Assembly (NCBI GenBank): GCA_013180625.2
Contig: SNVD02009680.1
Location: 124,001 to 188,000 of the forward strand
Direction of reading: 5' to 3'
Origin: Boswellia sacra
Lineage: Eukaryota; Streptophyta; Magnoliopsida; Sapindales; Burseraceae
Length of the DNA: 64,000 nucleotides
Position numbers and translations under genes: made by a program. Under the pieces are notes generated by a model that worked only from the letters and a program-made list of their open reading frames with translations, searched no databases and was not told the DNA's origin. Positions 32,706-44,442 of this stretch are shown in pieces (within the stretch, counting starts at the first letter, position 1; every line of letters begins with the position of its first letter).

Positions 32706-33616
32706 TTTTTATTATTTTGAATGCCAGCTGCCTCTACACGTTTGTGAGTGAATTATAATAAGCGCGGAGACTTTCCTCCAAGGTTGACGGTCAAGAGGCG
32801 AGTGTTGAAGAAAAATGATAATTGATTTACATGAATAACTCAGAGTGAAACAGGAAAAATGAAAAATTTTAAGCTAAATCTAACAATACAATATTTCAAG
32901 CTGCAACGAAATATACAAGTAATTGTTGGTTTTACTTAAGAGTTGTCTGTTGAAAGAACTGGACAATGGATTTCCAGTTTGGCCAATTATACCTGAGCCA
33001 TGACATGGTTTATGGGTCCGGGCAGCTGCAGGCTGGAGAGTTGAGAGGTCCAAATCATGACTTTTTGAAACAAATTACTCAGAATGAAGTCGTCAAACCT
33101 CTCTATGTAATAGATTAAAGAGGAGGGAAAAATCAAAGTCCTTCAAGTCAATTAGTTAGTACTTAAAAACAAATCATGGGAAAGCGAAGGGAGAGTTTTT
33201 ATACATAAAAAACGAAGAATTTTCGTGGTTTAGCTTGATTTTAAATGTGTGTAGTATGCAATATAGAGCTGAAAGCAAAAGAAAAGCTACAAAAAGTTAA
33301 ACCAACATTCCTTGTCAATGGTAACAACACTGAAATTCCCAGCACCTGAGAATTGGACTATTTGGATTCAAGGTTCAAGGAGATCGGAAATGGATAATGA
33401 CTGCATTCTTTCCCCTAGTTTTCTATTAATTTAATTATAAGCTTGGTTGAATGAATTAAGTCGAACTGAACCTAATTTTCCATTCTATAATATTTCTAAA
33501 AAGTTGACCCCATGACCATACAAATATATAGGTCGAAATTCTCTGTCCCAATTTATTGTCAACTCAACATGTGAGGTCACATCATTGACATCCCTTCACA
33601 TTGCTGCTCAAAGTAG
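31482..33616. other. 5' flank of RLP A
   Basis: No gene. It is AT-rich and homologous to the RLP B 5' flank (41825-43450 and 48199-48660). Within it a segment near 32440-32620 resembles 33420-33560, which suggests an older internal duplication. Confidence 0.7.
32647..32705. repeat. (TAA)n microsatellite
   Basis: About 19 copies of a TAA/ATA unit. The matching position in unit 2 (about 42965) instead has a short TTA/TTG run. Confidence 0.92.
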
Positions 33617-33960
33617 TTAAGTTGTCGTAGATTTAAGATTAGAACTAATCTGAGAAATACTTTTTTGTTCTTGTGGAAGAAAATCTGTCTGAATCTTTAT
33701 GACAATATACCTTAATGTGGACATGAGATAGAAGTGAAGCGTGTTAGTTATTGACGAATAAAGAGGTAATAAATACAATTTTACAGAATACATGAACTTT
33801 TTACAATACTCACTTGTGTATGAATATGCAATTCCTTGCGCCCACCTCCACCAAAGTTTCACCATCCTGCCAAGTGCCAACATGACAAATTAACTACAAC
33901 AAACCACAAGATATGAAGATTCAAAAGGACCAAAAAAAAAAAAATCAACATTGATGAAGG

Positions 33961-34880
33961 TTGTTAGTTTTTTGCAGTGTATAGATAATTAACACAGATG
34001 TAACTGAAACAGTTAAGAATAACGTAACATAAAGTTTTAAGTGGTTTGGCTATAAACTAGCCTATATCCATAGATAACAAGAGTTGTAATCTATTATACT
34101 ATATATGTTTATACTCGACTTAGGACTCTTTACAGTAACAGCCACCTGTTCACTCACTAACTTAATCTATGTAAATTTGATCACCATTGATCATAGCTAA
34201 AGTCCTTCGCACACTCTTCTGATGTTGCTCTTCACAGACACATCGGACTTAACTACAATAGTTTAGTCAAACATAACTACGATAACTTTTACAGAATCAT
34301 GTAATCATTCAACCTCTTAAGCTTACACGATTCAATAACTCTCACAAATCATATCTATGCATATACTCAATGCACAATGAGTCAAACACAGTCTAAACTA
34401 ATGCAAGCATAAAGATTGTACAATGAATATCATGAAAAGCAAAGACTCTCAAGTGCTCTCACGTTTCTGCACATGCACCACTCTATCTGCATGCACTTCC
34501 ATTAAGCATTGAGTGCTTCCTTTTATGTAGCCTGCGTGAATAGCTGTATTATTCATATAATCAACAATTCTAATCTTTATCAAAGTCCTGCAAAACTAAA
34601 ATATGATTATTAAATAAATTATAGGAAAACATATCACAATATCCTAATCCAAATAGGAAATTGTAATTAACTAAAATACTAAGCCAATTAGGATAAATAT
34701 CAAAAGCATTCCAATTCTAAAAGCTTTCCAATAATTAGATCTTTTCCTAAAATAAATATCTCATAATGCATTACGAAAAAGAATATCACACATGTTTTTA
34801 TCACAAGTTGACAAAAATAAAATTTAGTAACATGCATTGCACATGCATGAAATTTGCTACGTGTCACATTGACACTAATA
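33961..34880 (-). repeat. 3' LTR of the truncated SIRE-like element
   Basis: In reverse complement it aligns with the LTRs at 43451 and 47274, most clearly at 34010-34250 (the segment ending near the t-g-t-g-a-a-g-g-a-c-t block) and near the start at about 34790-34870. It is much more diverged than those two are from each other. End points are approximate. Confidence 0.75.
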
Positions 34881-35627
34881 ATATTCCCGTTTGGCATCTC
34901 ATGATGAAAACATTCACATGTTTCTCTGAACAAAATCCTGTATGGTTAAGTGTAAAACAACTGAAAACAGAATGTAAACACTTAGTAAAAAGTTCACAAA
35001 AACAAGAATATCCAACTTTTATTCAAAACAAGTATAACTGAAATAATATAACCGAATTGTCTAGTATCTATTATAGAAACAAATATTAGTCATAGAACAC
35101 AATCAGTTGGTGATTTGCAAATTAGTCTATAACAAACTCAAATCAAAATATAAAAGCAACATAAAATCATTCACAATGTGAAATCAATCATTCAAGGTCA
35201 GAATATAAAACACTAACATGAATTATCACTCCCCCTTAATCAAACATTAAACCGGTAAAACATCACAATCATAAATTGCATAGCATAGTAGTTCAACCAC
35301 AAATCATTTTCCTGCAAGTTTCTCAATAAATTGTTAAATCTTAAGCACATAAACATAACATCCACAAACCTACTCCCCTTTGGTTTCATAACAAGTAGCA
35401 AAAATAAAGTTCCAAAACACAAAAAGATAAAGAAAATCTTCAGTTAAGTCGAAATTCAGTTAAGGCTGGCAGATTTGCACACAAGCGGCTTTAAGGGGCG
35501 CAATGTGGTTCTTTTAGCAGTAGTCTTGAATCAGGGAAATGCTGGTTTTTGAGAAGTATCAGCAGAAGGTGATGTGGTAGTTGGCTGAGCACTAGTTTCA
35601 GTAGAAATAGCAACAGTAGCAACTGTC

Positions 35628-36647
35628 TCATGGATTGATGGCTAGCAGAATTTCTTCAGTAATCTCACCATCCTCTAATTCAATCTCATTTTGCATCAAC
35701 AAAGCATGAATCAAACAAGGTAAAACCAACAGTTTTTGATGAGATTGATAAGTTGCAATCTGAAAAATGTAATTGTACATCCACAATCCAATATTAATCG
35801 AGCGATTTATGTCAAAACAGTAAAGAAACTTGGCTCTATCCTCTCTAACTTTATTTTTGTGTGTGGATAGAAACCACTTGAATGTAATGATCTTATGCAA
35901 CAAACGATATTTCAAAATCAAATGTTTTTTGTCAATACCATAATGTGGATCCCAACAAACTTTTCTACTCCTATTCAACTCATAAGTGGCCTCACTCATG
36001 TTCAACTCATTGCCAACGATATGTTGAATGCCAATAGGAATTTCATAAATTTGGTTTATGACATTCGGAGAAAATCTAATCAGCTTGCCTCTACAATAAA
36101 CCTTATGATCATAATAACTCCTAGGAGCATCAATGCAAGACAAAATATTGGCATAAGATTCTTGAACAAGAGATTTGACAGGAGACGTTAAATTTGTTAC
36201 CGTCCTCATCCACTGTCTGGATTCAAGCATCTCTCTAAGCTGATAGTCATCAAAGTCATCGACTTTGACAGGCCTCTCCACATGAATCTCTCTCTTTGAG
36301 GTGTATCATCTAAACCTTGTTTCGTTCTCTCGCTTTAAGAACTTGTGGCTTTGAGGATTTACACGATTTTGAACCTCGCCAAGCATGACATCATCATCCT
36401 CACTCATAACTGGGTCAATTGGAATTGGTGGAGTCGAAGTCGAATATGGTTCTCTAGTGGATGATTGCTCTAGTTCTGTCAGAGTTGACTGCTCTAATTC
36501 GATTTCTGGGTCAACATGTTGTTCTTGCAGAACCTGATGCTCTTTTTGGTTTGATTCCTCTTCAGTCGAAGAGTCAGGAGTTGAAGAAGAGCCAATGGTT
36601 TCGAGTTCGGTTGAAGAAGATAGAGCTGTAGCTTTGCGTTTGGCCAT
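35628..36647 (-). pseudogene. SIRE-type ORF3 (plant transposon / envelope-like protein)
   Basis: It starts M-A-K-R-K-A-T-A at 36647 with a Ser, Glu and Thr-rich acidic region to 36306, then continues after a frame change at 36281-35628. The second part has R-G-K-L-I-R-F-S-P-N-V-I-N, matching the R-G-K-x-x-x-F-S-P-E-x-I-N signature of the putative plant transposon protein domain found downstream of pol in SIRE-type elements. The single frame change between 36306 and 36281 suggests a broken copy. Function of this domain is not established. Confidence 0.65.
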
Positions 36648-37619
36648 GATGGTTGAAGAGAATAAGAAAATATGCTGCGATTTAGGGTTAATGAAGTGAT
36701 AAAACAAGTATGGAATTTATATAATCAAGAGTTAATAATCAAGAGTGATATGACTAGCACAAAATCCTAATCCAATCCAAATTTCAGGAATTCAAATTTG
36801 AATAAAATTCGTTTTTCAAAAGAATTAAATTCCATGAAAGAGAAAATGTCCCAATATTTATCACATTAATTATGTTAATTTTCAACAATAATTTTTGAAA
36901 ATCTTCATTAAATAAGGCAATTTGAAGTTTTATAAAATCATAAGCTTTTAAATCACCAAAATCTTCACTGAACAATCTTTCCCTCAAAACAACCTTGCTG
37001 ACGTGGCTTACCTTACTGACACATTAACACATAAGAAAATAAAATAGAGTCAGACATGAAGCACTGGTTGAAAGTTATACTGCACATAACTAAAAACAAT
37101 TAAACTTTACATAACGGAAATATCTTAGCTTCATAAAATCATTTTTAAAACCAAGCATGTATCAGAACTGATTAAACACATATCAACATCAATTTTATTA
37201 TCTTAACATTCAACTCTGTTGGGTGATCAACATAAGCATGTTTCTTACTCACACAAATATTAATCTCAATAAGAATTATTACTATAAAACCAGTAGCTTT
37301 CACACATGAAATGAGGTAGCCTTCTTCCATTAGAGTGGGTTGCCTCAACATATTTCCTAGATACATTGATGCTACTCTTTAAGGATAGCTTTCACACATC
37401 ATAACTGGTAGCCCTCTCTAGTTTTGACATTAAATTACCAGTAAATTTAAACAATCAAAGCAGCTCAATCATACTTAAGTTGAAAAATTGACTAATGATG
37501 CTGCAGATATAAATAACATAACTAAACACGATTTTTATGCAAATAACTGATAAATCCTTATAGCTTTTCTTAGTTTTTGAAATCTCAATGCATCAAGTGC
37601 TTTAGTAAACAAGTCAGCT

Positions 37620-38850
37620 AGTTAATTCTCGGTAAAGATATGCTCAATTTCGATTGTTTTGGATTCAACAAGCTCTCTAATAAAATGATGCATTATATCA
37701 ATGTGCTTAGTTCTAGAATATTGGACTAGATTTTTTGAGATATTAATCACGCTAGTGTTATTATAAAACAAAGTTATTGAATCTTGATTAATACCATAAT
37801 CACTTATCATTTGTTTCATCCAAAGTAACTAAGTGCAGCAGCTTCCAGCAACTATATATTCAGCTTCTACTATAGATAATGAGATGTTGTTTTGCTTCTT
37901 ACTATGCCAAGAAACCAGGTTATTGCCTAGGTAAAAGCAAACACCCGAAGTGCTTTTCTTATCATCTATGTTTCGTGCCCAATTTGTATTATTATAACCT
38001 ACAAGACATGTATTTGTGTCCTTAGTAATCCATATTCTATAATCAGATGTCCCATGAACATATTTGATGATTCTTTTCACTGCTGATAAATGTAGTTCTT
38101 TAGACATGACTGAAAACGAGCACATAAGCCAACACTTAAACTGATATCTAGTCTGCTTGCTATCAGGTATAACAGACTTTCAATCATGCTCCTGTAAAGG
38201 CTTGAATCAACATCATTACCTGTATTCTTTTTTGTTACTTGATGTTAGTACTCATAGGAGTTCTAAGTGCCTTGGCCTTGTCTAATTCAAATTTCTTTAC
38301 CAAGTTTTTAGCATACTTTGATTGTGAAATAAATATTCCACTTTCAAGTTGCTTTACTTGTAAACCAAGAACTCACCTACCATACTCATCTCAAATTCAC
38401 TCTACATTAGCTCAACAAACTCATTAGCTTTGACTTTATTTGTGGAACAAAAGATAACATCATCAATATACACTTGAGCAACAATGAAATAAGTTGAAAC
38501 ATGTTTACTGAATAAAGTTTTATCATTGCTTCCTCTAGTGTAGCCTTTTTGAATAAAAAAGCTAGTTAATCTCTCATGCTAAGGTCTAGGAGCTTGTTTC
38601 AAACCATACAATGCTTTATGAAGCTTATACACAAAATTTGGATGTTTAGGATCAATAAATCCCTTAGGCTATTCAACATAAGTCTCTTCATTAACGTAGC
38701 CATTCAAGAAGGCTATCTTCATATTCATTTGAAACAATTTAAAGTTCAACAAGCATGCAATAGCAAGTAGCAACCTAACAGATTCAAGTCTAGCAATAGA
38801 TGCAAAAGTTTCCTCAAAATCAATTCCTTTAATTTGAGTGTAGCATTACA
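37620..38850 (-). pseudogene. Copia reverse transcriptase and RNase H remnant
   Basis: In - strand translation, pieces read F-A-S-I-A-R-L-E-S-V-R-L-L-L-A, A-F-L-N-G, L-H-K-A-L-Y-G-L-K-Q-A-P-R and Y-I-D-D-V-I-F, the standard copia reverse transcriptase signatures. Then S-A-V-K-R-I-I-K-Y-V-H-G-T and S-T-S-G-V-C-F-Y-L-G follow, with R-T-K-H-I-D of RNase H at about 37700. In-frame stops (for example replacing Gln before P-K-G-F and Trp before H-E-R-L) inactivate it. Confidence 0.9.
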
Positions 38851-38875
38851 TATGATTCAGAATTTCTTCCTAATT

Positions 38876-41812
38876 TGAGAGCCAAGTATAACGAAGAGAT
38901 TCAAATTGTTACAAATTCATGATACTCTTCGGTATTTTTCCAGTCAATTGATTCCATGATAGATTCAAGAAACCTAATATTGTGAGATTTGTAATCTCCT
39001 CTGGTATCTCTCCCATCAAGTTATTGCTTAAGAGTTCTATGACTCTTAGCAGTGAAATCATCTCCTTATATTCATTTTGTCTTTCTTTAACAACTGACTC
39101 CATGTTTGGAGAGAAATATATGTCTTCGGTTGAGGGAATCGACTTGAAGTAATAGCTTGGATGTTTCAAAGCTTTCAAATTGCCGAGATATCTAGAGATA
39201 GACCTTGATAATTATTGTGTGAAAGATCTAACATATGGAGACTGGGGAATTCACATAGTTCTTCAGGAATGTTTCTAGTTAACATGTTGCCTCAAAGCCC
39301 TAAGTAAAGAATAAAGGCTACATTTCTTACAATAAATATTATCCCAAAGAATCTATTTTCTCAAAGATCAAGTGCAAATGAGCCTGTGCAACCTTATAAA
39401 GACAGAGAGAGGTCACCCAAAAATCTGCAGTTTCAACTAGAGAACTAAAGGTAGCAAGCAGATAGAGCCTGGAATGCCTCTAGATAATCTGTTGTTTATC
39501 AGGTCTAACACCATTAATTTTTTTAGCCCTTGCCAGTTTAAAGGATTTCTCCTGACAAATAATTGTATGATAAGTCAAGAAAAGATAAATTCTTCATTTC
39601 TTTAATTGATGATAGAATGGTACCATTTAGGAAGTTTATAGATAGATATAGATCTTACATTGTCAACTAAGGTGTGTAAATTAACCCGACCCGACCCAAC
39701 CCAATCGGGTTAGTCGGGTCGGTTCGGGTTTTAATCAGGTTGTACTTGAAAATAATCCGAATTCGGGTTACAAAAGTCGGGTTTTGGGTTAATCGGGTTG
39801 TAATCGGGTTTTGAATTGTGATCCAATAAAACTAACGGGTTATAACGGGTTATATGTCGGGTTCATATTTAAATAAACCTGATATCGGGTTAAAATTCTG
39901 TAACCCGATGACGTGTCGAGTCAAGTCGGGTTCGGGGAACCCGACCCGACCCGACCCGTGTGCACCCCTATTGTCGACATTTCATGGCGGATATTTATGG
40001 GAATCGGTCCCATAAGTAAATTGTTCCTTAATGAAAAATTTGTCATATTTAACCAAAGAGGGAGATCCAAACGGTTGAATCCTAAATCAACCCATGTTGG
40101 AAAACCAATATTTATCAATTTGGGAAGCTTTCCTCTTAGCTGACTATCTGAAAGATTGAACCACCAAATATTAGGTAATAATATTCTCCAAAACTAGCCA
40201 AGTGTGATGTCTAAAATTTCAACGTTTGAGAGTGTTAATTCCTTAAGATTTACTTGAGTTCCAAGCCAAGAAGGAAATTCAGGACCCAATTGGCAACTTA
40301 TGATTCATATGTGATTTAGACTGAAGAAAGGAATCCAATCATTTCTCACATTTATAACAAAAAATTTACTTGTGATTGTGGATGATAAGTAAAGAGCACT
40401 TAATCTCATGACATTTCTACAAATGAATTTCGATGATGACACCATTCAATGAGTTTTCATCGAGGTTCAATTCAGATAAATCTTTAAGTTATCCAACGGT
40501 TTCTGGGATAGTTCCATTCATCTGGTTAAAAGATAGGTCCAACCACCACAAGAGCGACAAATTTCATATAGGTGCTAGAAAAGGACCTGAGAATGAATTT
40601 TGGGAGAGTTGAATATAATGCAAATACCTGAAGAATCCCAAATAATCAGGTAAAATACTGTCGAATTTATTTATTCTCAAATCCAAGGTTTCTAGGGTGC
40701 TGTTACTGCATCCAAAAAAAATCTCTATGAAAGCTTATATTTCACCACTAAGATAATTCCTTGATAGATCTAAAGTATGCAAGTTGCTTAGATTTTTTGA
40801 TGGAACCTTGGGAATAGGAAAATTCACATAAAAAAAATTGGACTGACACAAGTGACCTTATATTAAATGACCATTAAGGTATTGGACGGTTGAAGTTGTT
40901 ATATGAAAGATCCAAGTTGGAGAGTGGAGTAAAATTAACAAATGGAAGAGAATAAGGTAGATTATTGAGTTCACAGCTGGATGATTGCAGCTCATCAAGT
41001 GAAGGAAGCATATTTACATTTTCTATCCAATTACTTATTGCCTTACTGAGGTACATGCCTCCTAGACTGAGTTTTTTCAGGGAAGAGAGACATGAGAGCC
41101 AGTTTAAATTTGAGACCCATAGATTTTTAGGATATGAAAACATAGTAAGGTCAAGTTACTCTGATAGATTCCCAAGACTTGAGGGAACCATTCCAGTGAA
41201 GGCTGCTGAGGACAGATGAAGATACTTTAAGTTTAAGAGATTCCCAAAACTTGACGAAACCATTATAGTGAAGGATAATTGGGAAAGGTCAAAGTGCTCT
41301 AAATTTGACAGATTGCTAAGACTTGAGGGAACCATTCCAATGAAGGATGCTCGACAAAGATCAAGGTGCTTCAAATTCTTAATTGAACCTATAAAATCTA
41401 GAATTGGTGTTCCTTGAAAATTGTTTCTGCTAAGGTCCAAGTAATTTAAACATGTCAAGTTAAGCAAAGAAGGATTTAACATACCACTAAGGTGTGATTT
41501 CTCATAAGTTAATGCTCCTTGAACTGGATTCAAAAAATTTAGGCTATTAAGATTGATGCTTATAACATTACCTATCTGGTTGTTGTTGCCTACATTAGTC
41601 CAGTTACAGTAGTCATCACCAACCCAAGAAGAAAGCCAACCTGAAGCATCTGTGAGCCCTTCTTTGAATTTCAGGAGAGCTTCCCTCTCCATCTCAATAC
41701 AAATGAAACTCCCACTACTGGAATTAGACTCTTTAGCTTCAAGAAGCAAAGATTTAATTAAGAAAAGAAAAAAATGAACAATAAGTTGAAACCTGAAATT
41801 CCCGCAAGCTGT
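38876..41812 (-). pseudogene. RLP B: EIX-type LRR receptor-like protein, truncated
   Basis: The tandem paralogue of RLP A. The best-preserved frame is 41824-41156, with signal peptide (F-L-F-L-I-K-S-L-L-L-E-A), the cap M-E-R-E-A-L-L-K-F-K-E-G-L and LRRs. Further LRR pieces are at 41143-40874, 40118-39921 and 39178-38909. The codon matching the RLP A start is ACA at 41812-41810, so the start is lost. There are many frameshifts, a hAT-like insertion at 39668-39970, and loss of everything after K-I-P-K-S-I-M-N-L at the copia junction, including the membrane segment. Non-functional. Confidence 0.9.
39668..39970. mobile_element. 303-bp hAT-like MITE in RLP B
   Basis: Ends TAAGGTGTG and CACCCCTA, loosely inverted, flanked by TTGTCAAC (39660-39667) and TTGTCGAC (39971-39978), an 8-bp target duplication with one change. 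The interior is dense in CGGGTT/AACCCG and CCCGACCCGA repeats, typical of non-autonomous plant hAT elements. No ORF. Confidence 0.85.
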
Positions 41813-41824
41813 TTCTACTTTCAA

Positions 41825-43450
41825 GTTTCAATGTAGCAAAGATATGGATAGACTTTCTTGATTGCTAGCTTTATTAAGTATAACTTTTAACTCTAGTTTC
41901 TAACATTGAAACAATATCAATAAATACCCTCAAGTTTTGACTTTATTTTAAGCGGAGAATAACTATACATTTTTAATCAATCACACTCCTAAAGTTGTTT
42001 TAAAATCATCATCTAACATTTTTCGTTAACCAAAAAAATAATAAGAGAACGAAAGAATCAACCCTTATTCTTAGATAATGCAACTGGATGCTGGTGATAA
42101 AGCTGCCAAGTTTGCTTATTACTAGGTTGCTACTAAGTTGCTAGTTTTTTTTAAGTTGATTTATTATTTTGATTGATTTTTATTATTGATAAAAGAGTTG
42201 TTGGGTTGTTGCTAAGCTGTTCTTTTTAATTTGATTTATTATCGCTTTTTTTTTAATTTGATTTATGCTAGTCTATGTTCTCCCTCTTTTAATCTTTTAT
42301 GGGTTATGGTGGATGATCAAACAAGTTTGCTTGTATGTTTTTTAATTTTTTTAATCTGATTTTTTTGTTTTTGTTAAGAGACTGGAGATGGATAGGTGGC
42401 ATGAGTAGCATGACGGGTGTTTTGGGATGGTGGGGTGTATGGCGTGAGTGGTTTATGGTGGTGTATGTTGATTTGTTTTTTTTTTTTTTGTGCCTTTGAA
42501 ATTTTTTATTACAAATTAAGTTAATAATTTTGAATTGAAATATTAATTTGTTCAATATGAAATTCTGATATTACTTTTATCTATTAGTCTATTTTTTAAC
42601 AAAAAATGTTAGATGATGATTTTAAGATAACTTTAAGGGTGTAACTGATTAAAAACGTATAATCATTCTCCTTTTAAAATTAAGCCAAAACTTGATGGTA
42701 CTTATTGATATTATTCCTTTCAAAATTCTTTTTCATATTTGATCATTACAAAATAATAAAAAGTGAATTATTGATTTTTCAATGTTGTTTTAATTAATAT
42801 AATTAATTATAAGCTTAATTGAATGAATTAAACTTGCCAAAGCCAACCTAATTTTTAATCTTATAAGTTTTCTAAAAATTTGACCCTAACCTTATAATTG
42901 GGTAGAAATTTTCTGTCCTAATTTATATTGAAACTCAATGTGTGAGGTCCCATCGTAGACTTTATCATGTTATTATTGTTGTTGTTATTATCATTATTTT
43001 CTGAATGCCGGCTTCCTTTTCACGTCTATGAGTGAATTATAATAAGGGCGGAGACTTTCCTCCAAGGTTGACGGGCAAGAGATGAGTGTTGAAGAAAAAT
43101 GATAATTGATTTACATGAATAACTCAGAGTGAAACCGGAAAAATGAAACATTTTGAGCTGAATCTGACAATACAAAACTTCAAGCTTCAACGAAATGTAC
43201 AAGTTAAGTAATTTTTGGTTTTAATTACCACGTGTCCGTTGAAAGAACTGGACAATGGACTTCCAGTTTGGCCAACTTATACCTGAGCGTGACATGGTTA
43301 TGGGTACGGGTAGCTACCGCCTATAGAGTTGATAGGTCCATATCATGACTATTTGAAACAAATTACTCAAAATAAAGTCGTCAAAGTCTCAATGCAATAG
43401 ATTAAAAAGGAGGGACAAATCAAAGTCCTTCAAGTCAATCGGTTAGTACT
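41825..43450. other. 5' flank of RLP B
   Basis: No gene. Homologous throughout to 31490-33163. The stretch 43027-43150 is nearly identical to 32750-32870. It ends at the copia insertion. Confidence 0.75.
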
Positions 43451-44386
43451 TGTTGGTTCTAGACGTGCATATGCATTACACATGAGTATTTTGTCATCAT
43501 GTGATAAAAACATTAAATATGGATATTTTTCTAATCTCATTTATTTTATATAGATGTTTTGTATTAGGAGAATTTTAATTAAAATAGGATAAGTCTTGAT
43601 ATGGTATTCTAGTTAAATAAGAATAAGTTTTATGGTATCCTAGTTGAATAGGAATAAGTTTGGATTTGGAATCCTAGTTGAATAGAAAGTTTTATTAATT
43701 ATCTCTTATTAGATTAGGATATTATTTAAGTATTCTAGTTTACTTAGGAGAAGAATATTATCACTTCCTATAATGTTTGATTGTTATCCAAACTTTCCTT
43801 ATGAGTTTTATTGAGATTCTACAGGATTTTGACAAGGATTACAATTGATATCAAATACTATATAAAGCTATCTTCATAGCTTTTGGAGGAGGGGATTGAA
43901 GACATTCAACGCATTCAAGACAAATTGAGAGAGAGCAAGCAAGAGCAAGTTTGAGTGCATCTTTTATTTGTTTTTATGTCTTGTGTAAAGCTTTAGGCTT
44001 TTGTTAATTGTTATAGATCGTGTGAGCTTAAGAGAGTTGAGTAATCACATGTGTCTGTACCAGTTATGGGTGTTATGTTATTCTTAACAGCGTGTTGTTA
44101 AGATAATCGTGACAGAAAAAGAGCAGCATCAGAAGAGTGTGTGAAGGACTATGGTTGTGATCGGGGTTGATCAAGTTTACATAGATTAGGTTAGTGAGTG
44201 AGTCGGTGTCTACCACTATAAAGAGTCCTAAGTCGAGTGTAAACACATACAACATAGTGGATTATGACTCTTGTTGCTCGTGGATGTAGGTTGGTTATAA
44301 CCAAACCATGTAAAAATCATGTTCCGATTTACATTACTATTTTCTATTATATTATTCGTAACTTCCATACGCTGCAAAACCCAACG
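43451..44386 (+). repeat. 5' LTR of the SIRE-like element
   Basis: 936 bp, TGTTGGTTCTAG to AACCCAACG, closely similar to 47274-48198 along its whole length, with a small extra repeat near 43930. Confidence 0.95.
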
Positions 44387-44388
44387 AT

Positions 44389-44400
44389 TGGTATCAGAGC
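44389..44400 (+). other. Primer binding site, tRNA-Met type
   Basis: TGGTATCAGAGC two bases after the 5' LTR, the same type as in the Ty3-like element at 29123. Confidence 0.9.
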
Positions 44401-44442
44401 AGGTACACTGACATACTGGTGTATATCATATTTTTTGTAAGT

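Larger units (their letters stand above)
22940..33615. repeat. Tandem duplication unit 1 (RLP A and flanks)
   Basis: This unit runs from the RLP 3' flank through RLP A to its 5' flank. Its counterpart, unit 2, begins at about 33616. Matching blocks include 22940-23270 with 33617-33940 (3' flank), RLP A with RLP B, and 31530-33160 with 41880-43450 (5' flank). Boundaries are estimated by eye from where similarity starts. Confidence 0.75.
33961..38875 (-). mobile_element. SIRE-like copia retrotransposon, 5'-truncated
   Basis: On the - strand it runs: reverse transcriptase (from about 38850), RNase H (to about 37620), a non-coding spacer, an ORF3 (36647-35628), and a 3' LTR (about 34880-33961). 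The 5' LTR, gag, protease, integrase and the start of reverse transcriptase are missing; the sequence changes abruptly into RLP B near 38875. The order pol, extra ORF, LTR fits the SIRE/Maximus lineage. Stops and frameshifts interrupt pol. The junction removed the C-terminal third of RLP B, whose 3' flank resumes below 33961. Confidence 0.85.
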
